Assembly (NCBI GenBank): GCA_002478145.1
Contig: DLMI01000131.1
Span: forward strand, 1 to 28,742
Source of the DNA: Acidobacteria bacterium UBA7540
GTDB taxonomy: Bacteria; Acidobacteriota; Terriglobia; UBA7540
Length of the DNA: 28,742 nt
Direction: 5' to 3'
In this document: in pieces, positions 22,605 to 28,742 of the stretch
Layout of the letters: every line of letters starts with the position of its first letter
Position numbering within the stretch: the stretch's first letter is position 1
The notes under the pieces: model-generated
What the model saw: the letters and a program-made list of their open reading frames with translations, nothing else
The model's database searches: none
What the model was told of the DNA's origin: nothing
Program-made: the position numbers and the translations under genes

Positions 22605-24884
22605 ATGAAACCAAACAAGATATTCCAGCTTCTGATCCTCACGTTGCTTTTCTCCTCGCCCACCAGAGGAGTGGAAACCGCGTTCTGGCAGGTTGGCTCA
22701 TTCGAGGAGTTCTTACAGGGAACACTCTCCAACGTTTCTCTGGACACAGAAGGGGCTCTGCATCTAGCGCCCGGGTCGCGCGTGGTTTTCAGCCCTGAGG
22801 AAGCGCTGGCCCTCTCACTCGCCCGCGACCGGAAGGGCAACCTCTATATCGGCACAGGCCATCAGGGAAAGGTCTTTCGAGTAGATGCAAAGCAAAAATC
22901 CACCCTCCTGTTTACGGCCCGCGAGCCGGATGTTTTTGCCCTGGCCGTGGGCCCCGACGGATCGCTTTACGTGGGAAGCTCGCCGGAAGGCAAAGTCTAT
23001 CGAATTACACCCGACGGGCAATCCAAAGTATTCTACGACCCACGCACCAAGTATATCTGGGCGTTGACACTGGACGCGCAGGGTCGGTTGTATGTAGCCA
23101 CCGGAGACAAGGGTCAGATCTTCCGCGTCGACCCGGCGGGGAAGGCCGAGCTTTTCTTCGACAGCAAACAGACTCACATCATGTGTCTGACTCTCGAAAA
23201 GGACGGGAATCTGCTTGCGGGAAGCGTCCCGAGGGGGCTTATTTACCGCATTACTCCGCAAGGGAAAGCCTTCATTCTTTATGAAGCCACCCTGCCGGAA
23301 ATCCATGACTTGGTGACAGACTCCAGCGGGCGCATCTATGCCGCAGCCCTGGGCGCCGCGAGCGGCAAAGGTTCACCTGAACTTCTGATTCCTCCTCCTC
23401 CCGGCGCAGTCCCAGGCGGAGTCACCACGGTTACGGTCATGGCTTCCAATGAAACTCATGCAGCTACAGCATCTGAAGCGCAAACTCCACCCGGCGAGGA
23501 ATCGACAGCGCCTAGCTTTAACCGTCCGGCTCCTTTGATTTCTGCAATCCCCAACTTTCAGATCCCGCAGGGTCGCGGAGCGCTCATTCAAATACTTCCT
23601 GACTCTACTGCCGAGATAATCTGGAGCTCAAACAGCGAGAGCATTTTCGGCTTGGCGGTGCGCGGTAATCATGTGCTGTTTTCCACGGATTCCAACGGGC
23701 GCATCTTCGACATGGTTCCCGGGCAGGACGCGCAAAGGGTAACTCTTCTCACTGAAACACACGAGTCGCTTGCCACGCGGCTGATGCTGGAAGGATCTGA
23801 CCTTTATGTGGCAACCAGCAATATCGCCAAGCTACTCCGGGTGGAGTCAGAGGTTGCTCCGGAAGGGAGCTACGAGTCCCCCGTCAAGGATACGAAGTTC
23901 ATCTCCCGGTGGGGAGTGCTTGCTTGGCGTGGCGAGGTTCCCGCAGGGACAACGCTTGAGTTCTTTACACGCTCCGGCAATGCTGAGCGTCCGGACCAAA
24001 CCTGGAGCGACTGGGCGGGCCCCTATCGCAACTCCAACGGCAACCCAGTCACCAGCCCTCCCGCCCGTTACATTCAGTGGAAAGCTGTCCTGCATGCAAA
24101 CGGAGCAAACAGCCCCACCCTGGATGATGTCACTGTGTCCTATTTGAACCAGAATCTCGCCCCCCAAATCCGCTCCCTGAACGTGAGCACGGCGGGGGAA
24201 CGAACCAGCCCTACAGGAAGCAGCTCATCCGGTCTGGCCGCCGGAACGACGATTTCCGTTGGCGCCCAGCCTTCTGGAGCTTTTGGGGCTGTGGCGCCTG
24301 GGGGAAGTGTCGGGGGCAAGATTCCAGTGTTGCTGACCTGGCAAGCTGATGACCCCAATAATGACTCATTGGTGTTTTCGCTCTACGTAAAAGCGGCTGA
24401 CGAGCAGGACTGGCACCTCTTGAAAGACAAGCTACGCCAAACGAATTATACGATTGATCCCGGCGCCCTGCCCGATGGCAAGTATGTTGCCAAGCTGGTG
24501 GCCTCTGACGAAGACTCCAACCCTCCTGAAATGGCTCGCAAGTCGGAGTTGCTGAGTGCGCCATTTTGGGTGGACAATACGCCACCCCAGGTTCGAGTGG
24601 TTCGAGAGACCGTGACGGCAGAAGGGGGGGAGGTCGTATTCGAAGTGGAGGATAGCACTTCGCCGCTGCGCAGCGCCGAAACTTCGATCGACGGGAAGGA
24701 ATGGAAGGACCTGCTTTCCGACGACGGCATTGTGGATTCCCGAAAAGAGACCTTTACGGTAAGGCTTTCTAAACTGGTCGCCGGCGAACACGTCGTGTCA
24801 GTGCGGGCCTATGACACAGCAGGAAATGTCGGCGTCGGAAAGGCCGTACTGCACATTGCCCCACCGCAGGGGACAAGCCGGTGA
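22605..24884 (+). CDS. secreted seven-bladed beta-propeller protein with Ig/FN3-like C-terminus
   Basis: This 759-residue protein has a signal peptide (MKPNKIFQLLILTLLFSSPTRG). Its propeller has recurrent motifs of the form G-LY-V-G/A-T...G-K-V-Y-R-I: GNLYIGTGHQGKVFRV, GSLYVGSSPEGKVYRI, GRLYVATGDKGQIFRV, GNLLAGSVPRGLIYRI, GRIYAAAL..., HVLFSTDSNGRIFDM and DLYVATSNIAKLLRV. That makes seven, consistent with NHL/regulator-type propellers. Between residues about 248 and 322 a Pro/Ala/Thr-rich stretch interrupts the fifth unit. After about residue 430 come an extracellular jelly-roll-like region (WSDWAGPYRNSNG) and FN3/Ig-like modules (DDPNNDSLVFSLYV, VDNTPPQVRV). No kinase or output domain is fused. 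The ATG has AAAGG upstream. It probably shares a transcript with the S55 gene; a binding or scaffolding role is inferred. Confidence 0.78.
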   Translation: MKPNKIFQLLILTLLFSSPTRGVETAFWQVGSFEEFLQGTLSNVSLDTEGALHLAPGSRVVFSPEEALALSLARDRKGNLYIGTGHQGKVFRVDAKQKSTLLFTAREPDVFALAVGPDGSLYVGSSPEGKVYRITPDGQSKVFYDPRTKYIWALTLDAQGRLYVATGDKGQIFRVDPAGKAELFFDSKQTHIMCLTLEKDGNLLAGSVPRGLIYRITPQGKAFILYEATLPEIHDLVTDSSGRIYAAALGAASGKGSPELLIPPPPGAVPGGVTTVTVMASNETHAATASEAQTPPGEESTAPSFNRPAPLISAIPNFQIPQGRGALIQILPDSTAEIIWSSNSESIFGLAVRGNHVLFSTDSNGRIFDMVPGQDAQRVTLLTETHESLATRLMLEGSDLYVATSNIAKLLRVESEVAPEGSYESPVKDTKFISRWGVLAWRGEVPAGTTLEFFTRSGNAERPDQTWSDWAGPYRNSNGNPVTSPPARYIQWKAVLHANGANSPTLDDVTVSYLNQNLAPQIRSLNVSTAGERTSPTGSSSSGLAAGTTISVGAQPSGAFGAVAPGGSVGGKIPVLLTWQADDPNNDSLVFSLYVKAADEQDWHLLKDKLRQTNYTIDPGALPDGKYVAKLVASDEDSNPPEMARKSELLSAPFWVDNTPPQVRVVRETVTAEGGEVVFEVEDSTSPLRSAETSIDGKEWKDLLSDDGIVDSRKETFTVRLSKLVAGEHVVSVRAYDTAGNVGVGKAVLHIAPPQGTSR

Positions 24885-25019
24885 ACCGAAGACTGGCACC
24901 CGACTACTCACCTGTTGGGAGCCAGGGCTGGAGGTTTATCAGGCAGGGATGAAGACAACTCTCATATGGGCCACCGCATCACACAATCCGAGTCTGGATG
25001 CGGCTGGAAGTGAGACTCC

Positions 25020-25655
25020 TTGAGCCAACAGAAGACAGCGGCTCCGAAGGCCGCTTCCGAGACTCAACTGGTTGCGCGTGCACAGCACGGAGATGAGGAA
25101 GCATTCGCCGCGCTCTTCGAAATGCACAAGCGGCGTGTTTACTCACTCTGTTTGAGGATGACCGGCAACACCGCGGAAGCGGAGGACTTGACCCAAGAAG
25201 CTTTCCTTCAGCTTTACCGCAAGATTTCCACCTTTCGCGGTGAATCCGCTTTCTCCACCTGGCTGCACCGGCTGGCTGTCAATGTGGTGCTGATGCACTT
25301 GAGAAAGAAGGTGCCGCAACAGATTTCGCTGGACGAGGTGGACTCTTCACAGGATGAGCCGGTCAAGCGTGATTACGGCGACAATGACCGGAGGTTGATG
25401 GGTTCGATCGACCGGATCAGCCTTGCGCGAGCCATCGCCGACCTTCCACCCGGCTACAGGATGGTGTTTGTTCTGCACGACATTGAAGGCTACGAGCATA
25501 ACGAGATTGCGGAAATCATGAATTGTTCCGTCGGTAATTCTAAATCGCAACTTCACAAGGCACGGATGAAACTGCGCGACTGGCTGCGTCAGAATGAGGG
25601 GCTCATGACTCCGGGTGAGCCGGTTGTCTCCGATCAAGCTCCGACCGAAAGGTGA
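25020..25655 (+). CDS. ECF RNA polymerase sigma factor (RpoE-like)
   Basis: This 211-residue ECF sigma-70 factor has region 2 at about 25-95 (AEDLTQEAFLQLYRKISTFRGE, FSTWLHRLAVN) and region 4 at about 135-190 (LPPGYRMVFVLHDIEGYEHNEIAEIMNCSVGNSKSQLHKAR). These are the helix-turn-helix landmarks of the group. Both regions appear complete. The TTG at 25020 is used because it precedes the whole conserved part and no ATG or GTG with a better site is close; the ribosome binding site is weak. It is followed after 7 bp by a cysteine-histidine anti-sigma factor and then a DUF4097 protein. It is distinct in sequence from the sigma factor at 19933-20529. Confidence 0.9.
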   Translation: MSQQKTAAPKAASETQLVARAQHGDEEAFAALFEMHKRRVYSLCLRMTGNTAEAEDLTQEAFLQLYRKISTFRGESAFSTWLHRLAVNVVLMHLRKKVPQQISLDEVDSSQDEPVKRDYGDNDRRLMGSIDRISLARAIADLPPGYRMVFVLHDIEGYEHNEIAEIMNCSVGNSKSQLHKARMKLRDWLRQNEGLMTPGEPVVSDQAPTER

Positions 25656-25662
25656 AGGGGAA

Positions 25663-26355
25663 ATGAAAGAGACTCGGTACGACAGGTCCCCAGCATGTTA
25701 CCAATTTGAGCTGGAACTCGAGGCCTACATGGAGGGCGAAAACGGGCCCTTCGTGCCGGCTCACGCTCGTGAGTGCACGTTTTGCCGGGTTATCGTCGAG
25801 GACCTTGAAGCGCTCCGGTCGGCGGCTCTGGCGATGCCGCTGGAAGAACCCTCTCCCGCAGTTTGGTCAAACATCCGTGCTCAACTGGTTGCAGCAGGAG
25901 CGTTCGCCGAAAGGGTAAGTCTTTGGAATTGGGTCGGGCAACTGGACTTCCTTCGTCGCCCCGTTCCTGTTACGGCCTTTGCCTGCTTGCTCCTTCTTGG
26001 GTGCTTGGTGACGGTTCCCCGGACTTATCTTGAACAGGACGCTACCTCCGGGCTCAGTGCCTTGCCTGCCAGAACCGCCATCCGGTCCATGGCCTTCATT
26101 GGAGACAGCGACGCCCTGGAGCGCGCGGTTCAGGAGTTGGAAGAAACGTTCCGAGCGCGTGAGGGTTCTCTCGCGCCTGATCTCAAGGCCACATACGACA
26201 ACAGCTTGAATTCGCTTGACGCTTCAATTCGGGAATGCAGCGATTCACTACAGCGTGAGCCCGACAACTCACTTGCTCACGAATACTTGCTTGCGGCATA
26301 TTCCCAAAAAGCTCAGGTTCTATCTTCCGCATTGGAATTCGACGAAGGCCGCTAG
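25663..26355 (+). CDS. transmembrane anti-sigma factor with helical periplasmic domain
   Basis: This 230-residue protein carries the HxxxCxxC motif H34, C38, C41 (HARECTFC) in its cytoplasmic part and one membrane helix at about 103-121 (PVTAFACLLLLGCLVTV). The C-terminal periplasmic domain (about 140-230) is mainly helical and acidic, with SLDASIRECSDSLQREPDN and a tetratricopeptide-like LAHEYLLAAYSQKAQVL ending. The ATG at 25663 has AGGGG just upstream and starts 7 bp after the sigma stop; the longer frame lies inside sigma. It is expected to restrain the preceding sigma factor until an envelope signal arrives. Confidence 0.85.
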   Translation: MKETRYDRSPACYQFELELEAYMEGENGPFVPAHARECTFCRVIVEDLEALRSAALAMPLEEPSPAVWSNIRAQLVAAGAFAERVSLWNWVGQLDFLRRPVPVTAFACLLLLGCLVTVPRTYLEQDATSGLSALPARTAIRSMAFIGDSDALERAVQELEETFRAREGSLAPDLKATYDNSLNSLDASIRECSDSLQREPDNSLAHEYLLAAYSQKAQVLSSALEFDEGR

Positions 26356-26379
26356 GCCGGCCCAGGGGGGGACCCAACA

Positions 26380-27282
26380 GTGCCTGATCAAAGTCAGCCA
26401 ACAACGAAGAAGCGTGGGGTTACCCCTTACGTCCAAGGGCTAGTCCTGTATTTGCTGGTGCTCTCAGGAGCCTTGCTTGCTGCCGACAGCAAACGGTCAG
26501 AGAAGACCTTCGAAGCTACGCCTAATCCCCGCATTACGCTTACGAACATGACGGGCCAAATCCTGGTCAGGGGATGGGACAAGACGCAAGTGCACGTTGT
26601 TTATAGCGTTGTGTCCCCTCACGTGGAGGTAGACACCGAGGTTATCCCACCCAACCAGCCCGCCGACAAGATTCACCTTGCCACACACCTCTTGGACCCC
26701 CTGGTTTCCGGAAAGGATCAGACGGCCGATTACAGCTTGGACGTTCCCATGGGAACCAATCTTGAAATCCGGAACCCGCAAGGAAGCGTGCGGATTGAGA
26801 AGCTACAGGGAGACGACACCTCGGTGGAATCGGTCGGAGGCGCCATTCTCGTCTCAGATTTCACTGGCCACCTTTTTCTGCGATCGGTGGGTGGAAATAT
26901 CGAACTGATTCGCCCCTCCGGGTGGGTGGAAGCGTATTCGATTACGGGAGACCTCCACTTCCTCTCTCCCACTACCTCCAAACTGCGTGCCACCACGACC
27001 TCCGGACGGATCTTTTTTGAGGGCGATTTTCCGGATGGTGGTGACTACTCACTGTCGGCCTATAGCGGCGATATGGATATACTCTGCCCACCCTCCGCGT
27101 CTTTCGAACTTAACGCTAAGACAGTGCGGGGCAAACTGGAAAACGAAATGCCCATGACCATCCGACACCGGTCAGCCACCCCGCTGTCCTCCGCCAACAG
27201 CCTCTTTGGTACTCACCTTACCGGCAAAGCCACTGTGAATCTGAAGTCGTTCAGTGGGACAATCCGGATTCGACAGCGTTAG
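26380..27282 (+). CDS. DUF4097 family putative adhesin-type protein, exported
   Basis: This 300-residue protein has an N-terminal hydrophobic segment (LVLYLLVLSGALLAAD). A beta-helix-like region of repeated short strands follows (ITLTNMTGQILVRGW, LEIRNPQGSVRIEKL, SVESVGGAILVSDFTGHLFLRSVGGNIEL, TTSGRIFFEG, AYSGDMDI, SFSGTIRIRQR). This pattern of G-x-I/V repeats is the DUF4097/DUF4098 signature. Start GTG 26380 follows a GGGGGG run. It is the third gene of the ECF sigma/anti-sigma operon, a common association in Acidobacteria, so it is probably part of the envelope response controlled or sensed by the sigma pair. Its biochemical role is unknown. Confidence 0.8.
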   Translation: MPDQSQPTTKKRGVTPYVQGLVLYLLVLSGALLAADSKRSEKTFEATPNPRITLTNMTGQILVRGWDKTQVHVVYSVVSPHVEVDTEVIPPNQPADKIHLATHLLDPLVSGKDQTADYSLDVPMGTNLEIRNPQGSVRIEKLQGDDTSVESVGGAILVSDFTGHLFLRSVGGNIELIRPSGWVEAYSITGDLHFLSPTTSKLRATTTSGRIFFEGDFPDGGDYSLSAYSGDMDILCPPSASFELNAKTVRGKLENEMPMTIRHRSATPLSSANSLFGTHLTGKATVNLKSFSGTIRIRQR

Positions 27283-27286
27283 TGAG

Positions 27287-27382
27287 AACAAGTCGAGAAG
27301 TCGAGGAGTCGAGAAGTTGGAGTCAATTCTTCGACTTTTCGACTTTTCGACTCTTCGACTTTCTTCGACTCTTCAACTTGTT
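27287..27382. repeat. long imperfect hairpin made of GTCGA-rich short repeats
   Basis: The left arm (27287-27316, AACAAGTCGAGAAGTCGAGG...) and right arm (27353-27382, ...CGACTCTTCAACTTGTT) are imperfect reverse complements. Both are built of repeated GTCGA(G/A)AA(G) units; the loop adds CGACTTTT twice. It sits just past the DUF4097 stop and may act as terminator, or be a repeat of the REP type. Its right end overlaps the candidate aroK -35 box. Confidence 0.75.
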
Positions 27383-27407
27383 TTCCTGCCAGCCACAACA
27401 CTATAAT
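27378..27407 (+). promoter_or_regulatory. candidate aroK promoter
   Basis: TTGTTT (27378-27383), an 18-bp spacer and a perfect TATAAT (27402-27407) lie directly upstream of the shikimate kinase start. The -35 is on the edge of the GTCGA hairpin. A start of transcription near 27414 would leave a leader of about 20 nt for the ATG at 27434. Confidence 0.55.
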
Positions 27408-27433
27408 TCGTTGTGGAAGTTCAATTCGAGCGA

Positions 27434-27946
27434 ATGAGCCGGCACCGACGCAAACAGATCTATCTCCTGGGGTTCATGGGCAGTGGCAAATCCACCGTCG
27501 GCGAACTTCTTTCCCGGGAATTGCGATGGCCTTTCATCGACCTCGATGCCGTTATCGAGGCTGGACAGGGCGTGAGTATACGCGAGATATTTGAAAGATC
27601 GGGCGAGCCATTCTTTCGCCAACTCGAACGCGCCGCTTTGACCGAGGTCTTGAAAACTCAGCCGGCAGTGATCGCCCTGGGAGGCGGGACTTTCGCGTAC
27701 GAGCCCAACCTGGAGTTGATACGTGAGACAGGCGGGGCCACCATCTGGCTCGATTGCCCCGTCGAAATCTTGCGACAGCGGTGCGCCGCCATGCAGAATC
27801 GCCCGCTCTTTCGTGATCCCGATTCTTTCGTGCATTTGCTCGATCTTCGGCTTCCCTACTATCGTCTGGCAGAATTCAGGGTCTCCACGGAAGGCCGGGG
27901 ACCACGGGAAGTAGCCGAACAAATCTTACGCCTGAGGGTCTTCTGA
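27434..27946 (+). CDS. aroK: shikimate kinase
   Basis: This 170-residue cytoplasmic enzyme phosphorylates shikimate at the 3-hydroxyl with ATP in the pathway to chorismate. It has the P-loop GFMGSGKST, the shikimate- and Mg-binding DLDAVIE, the GGGT motif (LGGGTFAYE), the lid arginine in RPLF and the usual C-terminal RxxYxxLA-like element (LRLPYYRLAEF). Length matches the family (about 170). The ATG at 27434 gives MSRHRRKQIYLLGFMG; a GTG at 27413 would add seven residues but coincides with the expected transcription start. The adjacent secreted protein gene begins at or overlaps its stop. Confidence 0.95.
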   Translation: MSRHRRKQIYLLGFMGSGKSTVGELLSRELRWPFIDLDAVIEAGQGVSIREIFERSGEPFFRQLERAALTEVLKTQPAVIALGGGTFAYEPNLELIRETGGATIWLDCPVEILRQRCAAMQNRPLFRDPDSFVHLLDLRLPYYRLAEFRVSTEGRGPREVAEQILRLRVF

Positions 27947-28692
27947 GCCGAAAAAAACTCGCCCTGTATCCTTCGATGATCCTGCTCCCGCCGCTCTTGG
28001 CGGGTATCCTCGCCTGCAGCGTGGCAACCTTGGGTCAGGAGACGCCGGGAAATCCACGCCTGGTGAATGTGGATGACGAAGGCGTTTTCGTAATCTCCCT
28101 GGGCGGACGCCCCGTGGGCACCGAGAGGTTCAAGATTCACTCCTCCCAGGGCAAGGTTGAAGCTCAAGGGGAGATCCGTCTCCAACTTGAACAGAATGGG
28201 AAGACGGTGAGTGTGCAGAGCTTCCCTGACCTGGTCCTGGACCCTCAACTCCGTCCCGTTGCTTACACGTGGAATCAAAAGGGGCCGCAATCCTCGCGGC
28301 TGGAGGTGGACTTCAGCGGCAAACCTGCCAGGGTTCGCTACAAGACGATCAGCGGCAATGAAGATAACAGGGACTTCGCACTTCCGCCCGATGTCGTGGT
28401 TCTGGATGACAATGTAGTCCACCATTACCAGTTGATAATTGCTCGCTACCAGGCCATGGGAGGAGGCAAACAGACCTTTCGCGTCTTTGTTCCGCAGGAA
28501 GCCTTGCCAAGCCTTCTAACCGTGGAAGACATGGGAAATGCCGCAACCGCCATCGATGGAGTCACGGCCAATCTCCGACATCTCGTAATAACCACCGATA
28601 TCACCCACATTGATCTTTGGGTTGACGACCAGCAACACATTGAACGGTTCTCTGTTCCTGAGGCGCAACTCGAAGCCATCCGCAAGAGGTAA
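27943..28692 (+). CDS. secreted protein of unknown function
   Basis: The frame ends at 28692. From the ATG at 27976 it has 238 residues, but this gives a signal peptide without positive residues (MILLPPLLAGILACSV). From a CTG at 27943, which overlaps the aroK stop (CTGA), the N-terminus becomes SRKKLALYPSM plus that hydrophobic segment, a more typical signal peptide; a non-canonical CTG start is possible but unproven. The mature part is beta-rich, with VFVISLGGRPVGTERF and LRPVAYTW, and resembles proteins with a DUF3108/6134-style fold in which a single beta-sheet sheath is formed; I do not recognise a defined family. No catalytic motif is obvious. It may share the aroK transcript. Confidence 0.7.
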   Translation: MSRKKLALYPSMILLPPLLAGILACSVATLGQETPGNPRLVNVDDEGVFVISLGGRPVGTERFKIHSSQGKVEAQGEIRLQLEQNGKTVSVQSFPDLVLDPQLRPVAYTWNQKGPQSSRLEVDFSGKPARVRYKTISGNEDNRDFALPPDVVVLDDNVVHHYQLIIARYQAMGGGKQTFRVFVPQEALPSLLTVEDMGNAATAIDGVTANLRHLVITTDITHIDLWVDDQQHIERFSVPEAQLEAIRKR

Positions 28693-28742
28693 CTGTTCTC
28701 GCTCTACTCCGTCGTAATGATCCCTCGAAATGCGCGCACAAA

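Overview
The window looks like a chromosomal accessory stretch from an Acidobacteriota (Terriglobia-like) genome. The reasons are the secreted kumamolisin-type protease with fibronectin-like repeats and a C-terminal membrane pair, the paired ECF sigma/anti-sigma operons, the soluble KdpD-N/Usp proteins, the SpoIVB-S55 plus propeller pair, and many short REP/MITE-like palindromes with the TGTCAT(N)CTGA...GAAG(N)ATCT signature. This placement rests on gene content and style, not on a marker gene. No rRNA, tRNA or CRISPR array was seen.

Layout. (1) 1-4126: a broken ThiF-like gene, resembling the ThiF protein of PRTRC systems, is split into two halves. Between them sit an intact S53 peptidase gene (478-3582) and an IS3-family OrfA remnant. 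(2) 4211-10198: a very large hybrid histidine kinase (four periplasmic OB-like repeats, four PAS domains, HisKA/HATPase, two receivers, HPt), followed by a REC-GGDEF diguanylate cyclase. Together they form a probable phosphorelay with c-di-GMP output. (3) 10231-13712, minus strand: a two-gene ABC importer with a double-length fused permease and an ATPase carrying an N-terminal MgtE_N-like domain and a C-terminal AAA-associated domain. No binding protein is adjacent. (4) 14208-16606: two tandem KdpD N-terminal/Usp proteins without kinase modules. They are separated by a 138-bp MITE-like element with a 4-bp target duplication; the first has a damaged Walker B motif. (5) 16680-17023, minus strand: a DUF433 antitoxin whose DUF5615-like toxin partner is cut after about 15 codons by a REP element. 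(6) 17518-18561, minus strand: an alpha/beta hydrolase. (7) 18817-20529, minus strand: an overlapping ECF sigma / zinc anti-sigma / Spy-like periplasmic protein operon with a candidate self-recognised promoter. (8) 20692-24884, plus strand: an S55 (SpoIVB-type) secreted peptidase-like protein and a secreted seven-bladed propeller protein. (9) 25020-27282: a second ECF sigma / anti-sigma / DUF4097 operon. (10) 27434-28692: shikimate kinase (aroK) and a secreted protein of unknown function.

The genes mostly serve envelope sensing and signal transduction: two sigma/anti-sigma switches with secreted effectors, a membrane phosphorelay feeding c-di-GMP, and a possibly metal-responsive ABC importer. 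The only housekeeping metabolic gene is aroK. The most notable sequence-level observations are the precisely restorable ThiF interruption, the MgtE_N-ABC fusion, the MITE inserted at the stop codon between the KdpD-like paralogs, the REP-truncated toxin, and the inverted Ser/His order in the S55 protein.
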